From contig JAWWBX010000008.1 in the NCBI GenBank assembly GCA_033720735.1, positions 1 through 35,980 of the forward strand: 35,980 nucleotides of DNA. Reading direction: 5' to 3'. Positions within the stretch are counted from its first letter, which is position 1; every line of letters starts with the position of its first letter. The stretch is from B8-G4 sp033720735. GTDB taxonomy: Bacteria; Bacteroidota; Bacteroidia; Chitinophagales; Saprospiraceae. The notes beneath the pieces were generated by a model. The model saw nothing but the letters and a program-made list of their open reading frames with translations, searched no databases and was not told where the DNA came from. Shown here piece after piece: positions 1 through 8,098 of this stretch. The translations under genes and the position numbers were made by a program.

Positions 1-21
1 CAAGAGAGATATTTGTTTCAT
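1..21 (-). CDS. 5' end of an exported-protein-like gene running off the left edge
   Basis: An ATG on the minus strand at 21-19 opens a frame reading MKQISLL before the window ends. The Lys followed by hydrophobic residues would suit the start of a signal peptide. The support is mostly contextual: a TAnnTTTG-type promoter box (TACCTTTG, 34-27) sits five bases upstream, and the frame begins 40 bases after the stop of the beta-barrel gene on the same strand. Only seven codons are visible, so the product cannot be named and the call could be wrong. Confidence 0.4.
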
Positions 22-26
22 AACTA

Positions 27-34
27 CAAAGGTA
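27..34 (-). promoter_or_regulatory. Bacteroidota-type -7 promoter box (TACCTTTG)
   Basis: TACCTTTG on the minus strand matches the Bacteroidota TAnnTTTG consensus exactly and lies 5 bases before the ATG at 21. A TTTG lies 28 bases further upstream (66-63), longer than the usual spacing of about 19 to a -33 element, so that half is not convincing. Such a short distance would give a nearly leaderless transcript. It implies that the gene to the left has its own promoter apart from the cytochrome operon. Confidence 0.4.
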
Positions 35-61
35 TGTTGCTTTCAGGAATCTGCCCGGCCG

Positions 62-1684
62 TCAAAACCGTTGGATGACCCGCAAATGGACATTGCTCCG
101 ATTGTTTTGCGCGCCAAAGATCCCTTCGTAATAGACATTGAATGATGTTTTTCTGTTGAGGCGCCAGGAGAGACTGGCACCGGCAATGGTCTGGTTGAGC
201 GTGAGTTCCGAATTGATGTATTGATAACGCACCAGTCGCCCTTCGACTTGCCCGCTGAGTTTGCCTTTGATCAGATCCCGGTTCAGGCGCAGGCCAAATA
301 CCTGTCCGTCGAGGTACGCAGTCTGCAGCAGAATGGCGGAAAGCATGGCCGAAGCCTTGATCCCGGGAATCCGGCTGTGTGTCAGATAGGCGCGCAGATT
401 GCGGCTGTCGTTCGGATTGTCTTTCTGGAAGCGATATCCGGCACTGGCGCCGATGGTCAGGTACTTGGCCGGGCGATAGTTGATGCGGGCGCGGAACCCC
501 TGACGTGTCTCTTCTTCGATCAGCTGGTCTACGAAGTTGCGGTAGGTCTCGTAGTAAATGACATTGTTGCGCGCGTCGTACGAGGTGAACACGGACAGTT
601 TGCGCGATGCCCGGTAGCGCAGTGAGAAATAGACACTGGACAAGTTAAAAGCAGTACTCGGGATGCCATCCTTCAGGGTGTAGAGTTCGAGGTCGAACGA
701 AGTGAAGACAAACAGCTTCTTGCCGGGATTGCTGGTGTGCTGAAAGTAAGCGAACCGGCGGTCGACCGCGCTTGCGTTGCGCTGTTCAACCAGCGACAGG
801 GTATTGCGCATGACTCCATGCTTGAGGTGGACGTCGTGACGCACGAAGGCCCCGTACTGGATCAGGTCGGGATTGAACCCGTAATCGAAATGGTCAGGCC
901 GTGTCCCGGCAAATCCGCCCAGGACCACCTTGTCAAAGGTAGTTTCAAATTGCAGGCCGTCGATGGCACCGATGTTCGAGACATTCGGATTATAGCGCCG
1001 TCCCAACCATAATGTTGAGCGATTCCCTGCCTCGTAGCCGACCGCCAGATTGTACACTTTCAAGGCATCGGTTGTGCTGCGCTGCCCAGTCGGGCTGGTC
1101 AGGGTATGGCGGTAGGACACGTAGCTCTCGAGCGACAACCGTGATTCGCCCAGGTGATAACCGCGGAATGAACCGGTATACCGCATCCTTTGGCGATCGT
1201 AGCCTTCCCGGTCCGACATCGTGCCGTAGTAAGATACCGACAGACGTCCCTTGATCTGCTCCGAACGGTCAGGCGCACTTTCCTGCAATTCGTCAGGATT
1301 CGGACCGGCCTCCTTAGGTGTCGTCCCGACCAACGGTGGAGGCTCTGGTGGAGGGACCACAATGCGATCTGGTGTGGGTGGGCTTGTTACGCGCGGTACG
1401 TACACGACCTGGTCATCGATCTGCAGCTTCCTGTCGCCGAGAGGTGTGCACACACATGAGATCGAAGACTTGTGATCGACCACCAGTGCCGGCGTGCGCA
1501 ACCCGTTGTCAATCACATACAGGGTGTCACCGACGGAGATGCGTTCTGTCGACCGAAACTTGACGTAGACATTCCGGGAATTCTGGAAAGAGACCACCCC
1601 GACCAGCTCGGTTGAGTCCGATTGCGCGAGCATGCTGCCGGACAGGCATGCCATGCATCCGATGATCAGTAACCCGAACTTCAT
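62..1684 (-). CDS. Outer-membrane beta-barrel protein of the multiheme operon
   Basis: A 540-residue exported protein starting at the ATG at 1684. A longer start at 1717 would bury the signal peptide. Visible in order: signal peptide (about 1-21, ending SMLAQ), a compact beta-rich domain (about 22-97, with VGDTLYV and a CVC pair), a proline-rich linker (about 98-142, with PPPEPPP), then about 400 residues of alternating amphipathic strands ending in VIQRF. A terminal Phe is the usual outer-membrane barrel signature. The ATG overlaps the stop of the 58-heme gene by one base (TGATG), with a GGGAGA ribosome-binding-like stretch just upstream, so the two are probably translationally coupled. Inference: it is the porin-like sheath or anchor through which the multiheme proteins pass electrons, as MtrB-type barrels do. 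I see no clear sequence resemblance to MtrB, so the role rests on context. Confidence 0.75.
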   Translation of the reverse strand: MKFGLLIIGCMACLSGSMLAQSDSTELVGVVSFQNSRNVYVKFRSTERISVGDTLYVIDNGLRTPALVVDHKSSISCVCTPLGDRKLQIDDQVVYVPRVTSPPTPDRIVVPPPEPPPLVGTTPKEAGPNPDELQESAPDRSEQIKGRLSVSYYGTMSDREGYDRQRMRYTGSFRGYHLGESRLSLESYVSYRHTLTSPTGQRSTTDALKVYNLAVGYEAGNRSTLWLGRRYNPNVSNIGAIDGLQFETTFDKVVLGGFAGTRPDHFDYGFNPDLIQYGAFVRHDVHLKHGVMRNTLSLVEQRNASAVDRRFAYFQHTSNPGKKLFVFTSFDLELYTLKDGIPSTAFNLSSVYFSLRYRASRKLSVFTSYDARNNVIYYETYRNFVDQLIEEETRQGFRARINYRPAKYLTIGASAGYRFQKDNPNDSRNLRAYLTHSRIPGIKASAMLSAILLQTAYLDGQVFGLRLNRDLIKGKLSGQVEGRLVRYQYINSELTLNQTIAGASLSWRLNRKTSFNVYYEGIFGAQNNRSNVHLRVIQRF

Positions 1685-4600
1685 CAATCTTCTCCCGTTG
1701 GGTGACAGCTGAAACACGCCGGGCTGTTATACATATAGTTGGGGACTCCCTCGTGGGCATCGTCGGTTTCCGGATTGGTATGGCAGGTGATGCAGGTAAA
1801 CTGTGAAAAGTCATTGGGGTTGGGATGACATTCCGAGCATGTCGTCCATTCATCTTCGTGGCGTCCGCTGTAGATCGGGAAGTACATGGCGTCGTGATCG
1901 AAAGTGGACGGTACCCAGGCCGTTTCTGTATGGCACGACGCACAATCTGTCGGGAACTGCGCCAGGCTGTGATTTGGATTGGTCGTCTGATTGTAGCTAT
2001 TGGCATGACAGCCAAAACAGGTGTTCGGCGTGTTGTTGTAGTCCCCGGCATGACAAGCCGCGCAGTCGTTGGCAATGACCGCGTGCGCCCCGTTGAGCGG
2101 GTAATAGTTGTCGTGGATCGGGAACGTCGCCGGATTCCAGTCGGGATCGGTGGTATGGCACATGGCACAGTCGATCGGCAGGCTGAGCGCAGTGTGATCC
2201 GGGTTGGTGGTCACGTCGTAGTCCGACTGGTGGCAGCCGGCACAAGTGTTCGGCGTGTTGTTGTAGTCCCCGGCATGACAGGCCGCACAGTCGTTGGCAA
2301 TGGCGCCGTGGGCTCCGGTCAGCGCAAAATAATTGTCATGGATGGGGAAGGCAGCCGGGCTCCAGGTCGGGTCAGTCGTATGACAGGAGGCACAATCGGT
2401 ACCGATCCCGATGGCGGCATGGTCCGGATTGATCGTTTGGTCGTAGTCAGCCTGATGGCAGCCCGCGCAATCGGTCGGAGTATTGTTGTAATCTCCTGCG
2501 TGACAGGCGGCGCAATCGTTGGCCACTGCGGCATGTGCTCCGGTCAGTGCGTAATAGTTATTATGATCCGGGAAGGCAGCCGGGCTCCAGGTTGGTTCCG
2601 TGGTGTGGCACGAGGCGCAGTCGGTGCCAATGCCGATGGCCAGGTGATTGGGATTGGTGGTTTGGTTGAAATCGTTCTGATGGCAGGCAAAACAATCTGT
2701 TGGCGTCCCGGCGTACCCCGCAGCGTGACAGTCGACGCAGTTCGCGACCGTGTGTGCCCCGGTCAGCGGGAAGGCCGTGGCTGCATGATCGAAGGCCAGG
2801 TCGGCGTCGCCGGTAGGATGACATCCCAGGCATGCATTGCTGTTGAACATATAGCCGTTGACACCGGCATGTTGATTGTCGGTCTCGGGGTTGCTGTGGC
2901 AGGTGACGCAGGTAAACTCGGCATAGTTTGAAGGATTGGTATGGCAATCGACACATTGAGACCATTCTCCCTCGTGATCGCCGCTGAAAATCGGGAAATA
3001 CTGGGCGTCGTGATCGAACGTAGAGGGTACCCATGCGGTCTCGCTGTGACAGGCGGCACAATCGGTGGAGAACTGCGCGGCCGTATGATCGGGGTTGACG
3101 GTCTGGTTGTAATCAGCCTGGTGGCACCCGACACAGGTGCTTGGGGTGCTGGTATAATCACCGCCATGACAGGCCACGCAGTCGTTGGCAATCAGTGCAT
3201 GGGCGCCATTCAGTGCATAGTAAGCGTCGTGGATCGGGAACGTGGCCGGATTCCATTCAGGGTCAGTGGTGTGACATGACGCGCAGTCTGTCGGGATGCC
3301 AATTGCGTCATGATCAGGGTTCATGCTCTGGTCATAATCAGCCTGGTGGCACCCGACACAAGTCGAGGGCGTGTTGACATAGTCGCCACCGTGGCAAGCG
3401 GCACAGTCCGACGCTACGAGGCCGTGAGCACCTGTGAGTGGGAAGACATTGTCGTGATCGGGGAATGCCGCCGGCATCCAGTCCGGTTCGGTAGTATGGC
3501 AGGCGGCGCAGTCTGTCGCGAAGCCGGCCGCAATGTGATTGGGATTCGTCGCCTGATCATAGTCTGCCTGATGACAGTCAACGCATTGGGTAGACGTGCC
3601 GGCATATCCCGAAGCATGGCAGCTGACGCAGTCGACGATGGTATGCGCACCGGTCAGCGGGAATGCTGTGTTGTTATGATCAAATGCCATATCCGCGTTG
3701 CCCATCGGATGACAGGCAAAGCACGCCTGGCTGTTGTAAGCATATCCGTTGATCCCCAGGTGTGCATCGTCAGTCTCGGGATTTGTATGGCAGGTCACAC
3801 AGGTGAAGTCAGCGTAGTTGGCCGGATTGGTGTGGCACTCAATGCATTGGCCCCACTCACCTTCATGGTCCCCGCTGTAGATGGGGAAGTACTGTCCGTC
3901 GTGATCGAAGGTGGCAGGTATCCAGTTTGTCTCATTGTGACATGCTGCACAGTCCGTGTTGAACTGTGCCGCCGCATGGTTGGGGTTCGTCGTCTGATTG
4001 TATTGATCGGAATGGCATCCGAAGCAGGTCGCAGGCGTATTCACGTAATCACCGGCATGACAGGCCACACAGTCATTGGCGATAGCGGCATGTGCCCCTG
4101 ACAGCACGTAGAATTCGTCGTGGATGGCAAATGACGCGGGGTTCCATTCGGGCTCGGTCGTATGACATGCAGCGCAGTCGGTCGGGAGCCCAAGGGCCAC
4201 GTGATTGGGATTCGTCGCTTGTTCATAGTCGGGAGTGTGACAAGCCGCACAAGCCGTGGATGTGCCTTCAAACCCCGAGGCATGACAGCTGATACAGTCG
4301 ACCGGGATGTGGGCACCAGTCAGCGGGAAGTCAGTGGAGGCATGGTCAAACAGATTGTCGGCATCACCGGTCGGATGACAGGCCAGGCAGGCCGGATCGC
4401 TGAAGATGTAGCCGTTGACTCCCGGATGCTGCTCATCTGTTTCGGGATTGGTATGGCACGTCGTACAACTGACGACCGTATAGTCGCCAGGCGTGGAATG
4501 ACACTCAGCACACTGGTCCCAGGTGCCGGCATGTGCGCCGCTGTAGATCGGGAAGAATTGTGCGTCATGATCAAATGTCGCTGGTGTCCAGGCGCTTTGG

Positions 4601-5222
4601 TTGTGACAACTGGCGCAGTCCGTCGAAAACTGCGCCTCCACGTGGTCCGGATCGATGGTGTTGTTGTATTGTTCTGCATGGCACCCGAAGCAGGTGTTGG
4701 GTGTGTTGAGATAATCACCATTGTGACAGGCAGCACAATCATTGGCGATCAAGGCGTGTGCCTCAACCAACGCGTAGTAATTGTCATGATCCGGGAATGC
4801 CGCCGGATTCCAGTCGGGGTCCGTTGTATGACACGAGGCACAATCCATCGACAGGTTCAACGCCTGATGATCCGGATTGACCGCGCCCTGGTAATCTGGT
4901 GTGTGACAATCGGCGCACAAGGTCGAAGTGCCTGCGTAACCTTCGGCATGGCAACTGATACAATCGACGCCGATATGGGCCCCGGTGAGCGGAAAATCGG
5001 TGTTTCCGTGGTCAAAGACGCCGTCGGCATCACCGGTCGGATGGCAGGCGAGACAGGCTGTATTCTCATAGACGTACCCCTGTACTCCATCGTGCTCCTC
5101 ATCGGTATCCGGATTGGTGTGGCATACGACACAGCTGAAGATTGTGAAATCATCGGGTGTGGTATGACACTCCGCACATTGGTTCCATGCGCCGGCGTGG
5201 GCGCCGCTGTAGATCGGGAAGT
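1684..5222 (-). repeat. Hierarchical tandem repeat inside the 58-heme gene
   Basis: Five blocks begin at FPIYSG-coding sites near 5222, 4560, 3890, 3000 and 1886, all read on the minus strand. The first two blocks are about 221-223 codons, the third about 297 and the fourth about 371; the fifth is cut off by the stop. The added length is exactly extra copies of a 75-codon (225-bp) three-heme module: one copy in blocks 1 and 2, two in block 3, three in block 4. Corresponding CxxCH codons lie exactly 225 bp apart, for example 3496-3510 and 3271-3285. Confidence 0.9.
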
Positions 5223-6066
5223 ATAATCCGTCGTGCTCCCTGAATTCAGCAGGATTCCAGTCCGGGTCGGTCGTGTGGCAGGCAGCACAGTCGTTGGAGA
5301 TGCCGGCTGCCTGGTGGTCCGGATTCGTGGTCGCCTCGAAGTCGGGCTGGTGACAGGAGAAGCAGATCGCCGAGGTCCCGGTAAAATCCCCTCCGGTATG
5401 ACATCGGGCGCAGTCGGCAATGTCGTGTCCCTTTTCCAGCGGGAAAAAGTTGTGATTAAACCCGTCCGACGACCAGTCAAAGGCGAAGACATTGTGGCAC
5501 TCCATGCAATCGGTGGAATAGCCGGCCGCAGTGTGATCAGGATTTGTCGTTCCCTGGTAATCTTCCCGGTGGCAGGTGATACAATCCGTGCCCAGGGGGT
5601 CAAACCGCAGTTCGGTGTCCGATTGGTGACAGTCGAAGCAGCTCGCAGAAGCGTGCGCCCCGACCAGGGGAAACGCTGCCTCCTGATGCAACTCCGTGAT
5701 GTTGTTGACCAGCCAGGATGCGGTCGTATGGCAGCGGACACAATCGGTTCCCACAGTCTGCTGGTGCATATCGGTATGGCAGGAAACACATGTCGTCGGG
5801 GCCTCTGAAAACACCAGCGAGGTATGGCATTGCCGGCAATCTGTCGCGGCATGCTGTCCGGTCAGGCTAAAGGCCGTCGAGTCATGATTGAACGCAAATG
5901 AGCCGTATTCCAGTTCCCAGCTATCGGTCGTATGGCATGAAGCACAGTCGATGGTCAACGCATCGCCATGTGGAGATTGGGCAATAGCATGCCAGGCAAG
6001 CCCGGGAAGCAAGCCGCTCAGCAGGACGAGCCTGCAGACGATGCTACGATGTCCGTATCTGCTCAA
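1684..6066 (-). CDS. Giant secreted multiheme cytochrome c, 58 CxxCH motifs
   Basis: A 1460-residue protein with a signal peptide (about 1-30, ending AWHAIAQ) and, by direct count, 58 CxxCH c-heme motifs, about one per 25 residues. Conserved His residues between motifs (NPDH, FPxHD, GAHA) are likely distal ligands. The layout is an N-terminal segment with 10 motifs, then repeat blocks that each open at a FPIYSG motif (residues about 282, 503, 726, 1023 and 1394) and hold 9, 9, 12, 15 and a final partial 3 motifs. The last motif lies five residues from the C-terminus. No T9SS tail or lipobox is visible. The frame opens at a TTG (6066), and no in-frame ATG keeps the signal peptide. Haem attachment would occur in the periplasm. 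Inference: an electron wire or capacitor between the 23-heme protein upstream and the barrel downstream. Antisense ORFs across it are by-products of its periodic composition. Confidence 0.95.
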   Translation of the reverse strand: MSRYGHRSIVCRLVLLSGLLPGLAWHAIAQSPHGDALTIDCASCHTTDSWELEYGSFAFNHDSTAFSLTGQHAATDCRQCHTSLVFSEAPTTCVSCHTDMHQQTVGTDCVRCHTTASWLVNNITELHQEAAFPLVGAHASASCFDCHQSDTELRFDPLGTDCITCHREDYQGTTNPDHTAAGYSTDCMECHNVFAFDWSSDGFNHNFFPLEKGHDIADCARCHTGGDFTGTSAICFSCHQPDFEATTNPDHQAAGISNDCAACHTTDPDWNPAEFREHDGLYFPIYSGAHAGAWNQCAECHTTPDDFTIFSCVVCHTNPDTDEEHDGVQGYVYENTACLACHPTGDADGVFDHGNTDFPLTGAHIGVDCISCHAEGYAGTSTLCADCHTPDYQGAVNPDHQALNLSMDCASCHTTDPDWNPAAFPDHDNYYALVEAHALIANDCAACHNGDYLNTPNTCFGCHAEQYNNTIDPDHVEAQFSTDCASCHNQSAWTPATFDHDAQFFPIYSGAHAGTWDQCAECHSTPGDYTVVSCTTCHTNPETDEQHPGVNGYIFSDPACLACHPTGDADNLFDHASTDFPLTGAHIPVDCISCHASGFEGTSTACAACHTPDYEQATNPNHVALGLPTDCAACHTTEPEWNPASFAIHDEFYVLSGAHAAIANDCVACHAGDYVNTPATCFGCHSDQYNQTTNPNHAAAQFNTDCAACHNETNWIPATFDHDGQYFPIYSGDHEGEWGQCIECHTNPANYADFTCVTCHTNPETDDAHLGINGYAYNSQACFACHPMGNADMAFDHNNTAFPLTGAHTIVDCVSCHASGYAGTSTQCVDCHQADYDQATNPNHIAAGFATDCAACHTTEPDWMPAAFPDHDNVFPLTGAHGLVASDCAACHGGDYVNTPSTCVGCHQADYDQSMNPDHDAIGIPTDCASCHTTDPEWNPATFPIHDAYYALNGAHALIANDCVACHGGDYTSTPSTCVGCHQADYNQTVNPDHTAAQFSTDCAACHSETAWVPSTFDHDAQYFPIFSGDHEGEWSQCVDCHTNPSNYAEFTCVTCHSNPETDNQHAGVNGYMFNSNACLGCHPTGDADLAFDHAATAFPLTGAHTVANCVDCHAAGYAGTPTDCFACHQNDFNQTTNPNHLAIGIGTDCASCHTTEPTWSPAAFPDHNNYYALTGAHAAVANDCAACHAGDYNNTPTDCAGCHQADYDQTINPDHAAIGIGTDCASCHTTDPTWSPAAFPIHDNYFALTGAHGAIANDCAACHAGDYNNTPNTCAGCHQSDYDVTTNPDHTALSLPIDCAMCHTTDPDWNPATFPIHDNYYPLNGAHAVIANDCAACHAGDYNNTPNTCFGCHANSYNQTTNPNHSLAQFPTDCASCHTETAWVPSTFDHDAMYFPIYSGRHEDEWTTCSECHPNPNDFSQFTCITCHTNPETDDAHEGVPNYMYNSPACFSCHPTGED
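2005..2619 (-). repeat. Three consecutive 225-bp three-heme modules
   Basis: This tract encodes hemes 46 to 54. The CxxCH codons of corresponding hemes fall at 2605-2619, 2380-2394 and 2155-2169, a 225-bp period. The stretch starting at 2021 matches the one starting at 2246 with two differences in 57 bases. Such similarity inside an otherwise diverged gene points to recent tandem duplication. It could also be a site of copy-number change or of assembly collapse. Confidence 0.85.
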
Positions 6067-6252
6067 CTCACATGATATCTGTCAACGACCGGCTGGACGG
6101 CCATTGCGTCTGTTGGCTTTTTAAACGTGAAACTGTAAGGAGTGTGGCTGCTGGAAAAGTGGGTTACCACGCACAATTTAGAACTTTCAGTCAGTTTCAC
6201 AAACAGAATGCTGCTGAGTCGGCAGGAATACTGTCCGATCCGGATGTCAGGC
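6067..6252. other. 186-bp gap inside the cytochrome operon
   Basis: The only sizeable gap in the five-gene unit, between the stop of the 23-heme gene and the TTG start of the 58-heme gene. I found no TAnnTTTG box on the minus strand, no convincing hairpin with a T-run and no small gene on either strand. An internal promoter or a post-transcriptional control site here is possible but not visible. Confidence 0.5.
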
Positions 6253-8079
6253 TCACCGATGACAATCTGTGCACCGCAACAACCCTGTCTGGTAAAGGGT
6301 ATATGTGACGCCTTGCCTGGTGACCTGCCGGTGACAGCTTGCGCAATCTACCCCCACGTGTGCACCTTCCAGTACGAACCGCGCACTGTCATGATCGAAG
6401 GTACTGGGGCGCCAGCCTGCCGGGCTGTGACACTGCGCACAGTCGGTGACCCCATCGCGGATAAACTGCGCTTGATGCACATCCTGATGACACCCCGCGC
6501 AGTCTTGACCCAATCCTGAAAATGGCAGCACGCGAAGGTCTGCAACCGTCGGATCAGGTTCGTGGCAAGCGATGCAGGACGCCGTCAGATGCGCCCCCTC
6601 CAGTGCAAACCCGGTTTGGGCGTGACTGAACGCAATCTGTGACCAGCTTTCCGTGCTGTGACAGCCGGTACACGTAGGGTCCGGATCGTAGCGGGGATCA
6701 AGCCCGTCTCCATGGGGACTTTGGTGACAGTCGAGGCATGCCGTTCCGAGATCTTGAAAGACCCAACGGTCGTCTTGTACATGGCATGCGAAACACGGGG
6801 TCGCCAGATGGGCACCGGTGAGCGGGAAAGGACCATCGTTGTGCTGTGCAATCGTGTAGGTCGAACCCGGAAAACCATCAACCGTATGACATGCCGCGCA
6901 GTCGATGACCTGTTGTTTGACGTCAACAAACTGCCCTTCGTGGTAGTCACTATGACAGTCGGTGCACTGCTGAAACGCCACGGGCTCTGTCAGTCGGGGT
7001 GCGTGGCAAGCGCGGCAATCAACGATCTCCTGATGCTTGCCCTCAAGCGGGAAATCGGTCAGGCTGTGGTCAATGCTGCCAAGGCCCCCGGTGATCTCGA
7101 AGAACGATTGCTCAGAATGGCACTGGCGGCAGTCAGGACCAAACTTTCCGGTGTGTACATCGTCGTGGCAGGTCGCGCAGTTGTTGACGTCTCTGCCGGT
7201 AAAATCGGTAAAGGCGCGTTCTGTCCCACTACCCAGCCGGTGGCAATCGGCACAGTCGATCCTGCGGTGCTGGCCACGCAGCGGAAACCCGGTCGTGCTA
7301 TGATCGAAATTGGCCTGGCCGCGAAAGATGAAGAATGACTCCTCCGTGTGACAGGATCTGCAGTCCGGCCCGAAGCGGCTTTCGTGCGGATCGGCATGGC
7401 AACTCGAACACTGGTTGAACGGGATGTCGGCAAACTTCTGAAAATCCCGACCATTGCGCACCTCCATCGGGTGGCAGTCGAGGCAGGCCACTTCCGTATG
7501 TTTGCCCCTTAGCGGGAATGCGGTTTCCGCATGTGTAAATCCGGTGGCCGGTGCAAATGCCGCAGTCGTGTGACAGCTGGCACAATCACGGGACAAGGTG
7601 CCTTGATGCTGGTCTGTATGACAGGAGATGCAGGCTGTTTCGAGCCCGAGGTATGTTTCATTCCGCCGGCTGAGTTCAGGATCCGCAATATGCTGTGCGT
7701 TGTGGCACTCCCGGCAGTCCAGCGCGGCATGTGCGCCGGTAAGCGCGTATCCTGTAAGGTTGTGATCAAACCGTTGGATGTCGAAGCGGATAACGTCAAA
7801 AGTACGGCCGTGGTGGTCACTGTGACAAGCATAGCAGTCCTGTCTGACCACCTCCGGTGACGCATGGTAGCCGCGCCCGCTCTCCACCAGGTCGGCAATC
7901 CGGTCGTGGCAGTCGAGACATTTTTGATTCGAGACCTTCTGGCCGAGGGTATGGCATTTCGTACAGTTCGCAATACCCTCCAGATGGGCGTGGGCTTCAA
8001 TGAGTGGGCCAGGTGATAGCTGTCCGAGAACGGGCTGCGTGCCCACCATCAGACATATCAGCAGCCGGGCTGCCCGCAT
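6253..8079 (-). CDS. Secreted multiheme cytochrome c, 23 CxxCH motifs
   Basis: A 608-residue exported protein if started at the ATG at 8079, which places a good signal peptide (MRAARLLICLM through VLGQ) at the N-terminus. The longer frame to 8214 overlaps the upstream gene and lacks a signal. By direct count it holds 23 CxxCH motifs. Between them recur FPLxGxH, FDH and DxHxGxF segments, giving likely distal His ligands. This resembles multiheme families built from repeated three-heme units (cytochrome c3/doubled-CxxCH type). The last motif is one residue from the C-terminus. It lies 19 bases after the flavoprotein gene and 186 bases before the 58-heme gene. Inference: the periplasmic acceptor of electrons from the inner-membrane subunits, handing them to the larger cytochrome. 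Confidence 0.93.
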   Translation of the reverse strand: MRAARLLICLMVGTQPVLGQLSPGPLIEAHAHLEGIANCTKCHTLGQKVSNQKCLDCHDRIADLVESGRGYHASPEVVRQDCYACHSDHHGRTFDVIRFDIQRFDHNLTGYALTGAHAALDCRECHNAQHIADPELSRRNETYLGLETACISCHTDQHQGTLSRDCASCHTTAAFAPATGFTHAETAFPLRGKHTEVACLDCHPMEVRNGRDFQKFADIPFNQCSSCHADPHESRFGPDCRSCHTEESFFIFRGQANFDHSTTGFPLRGQHRRIDCADCHRLGSGTERAFTDFTGRDVNNCATCHDDVHTGKFGPDCRQCHSEQSFFEITGGLGSIDHSLTDFPLEGKHQEIVDCRACHAPRLTEPVAFQQCTDCHSDYHEGQFVDVKQQVIDCAACHTVDGFPGSTYTIAQHNDGPFPLTGAHLATPCFACHVQDDRWVFQDLGTACLDCHQSPHGDGLDPRYDPDPTCTGCHSTESWSQIAFSHAQTGFALEGAHLTASCIACHEPDPTVADLRVLPFSGLGQDCAGCHQDVHQAQFIRDGVTDCAQCHSPAGWRPSTFDHDSARFVLEGAHVGVDCASCHRQVTRQGVTYTLYQTGLLRCTDCHR

Positions 8080-8098
8080 CAGTGATGCGTGCAACGGA

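Noticed and set aside
1825..5226. Long plus-strand frames (368 and 354 codons) opposite the 58-heme gene
   Set aside because: They mirror the codon periodicity of the CxxCH repeats, have basic, low-information sequences, and lack any start signal or domain. The minus-strand cytochrome explains the region fully.
4857..5852. A second minus-strand frame of 331 codons inside the 58-heme gene
   Set aside because: It is the shifted frame of the same repeats, with Pro/Arg/Thr-rich sequence and no recognisable fold.
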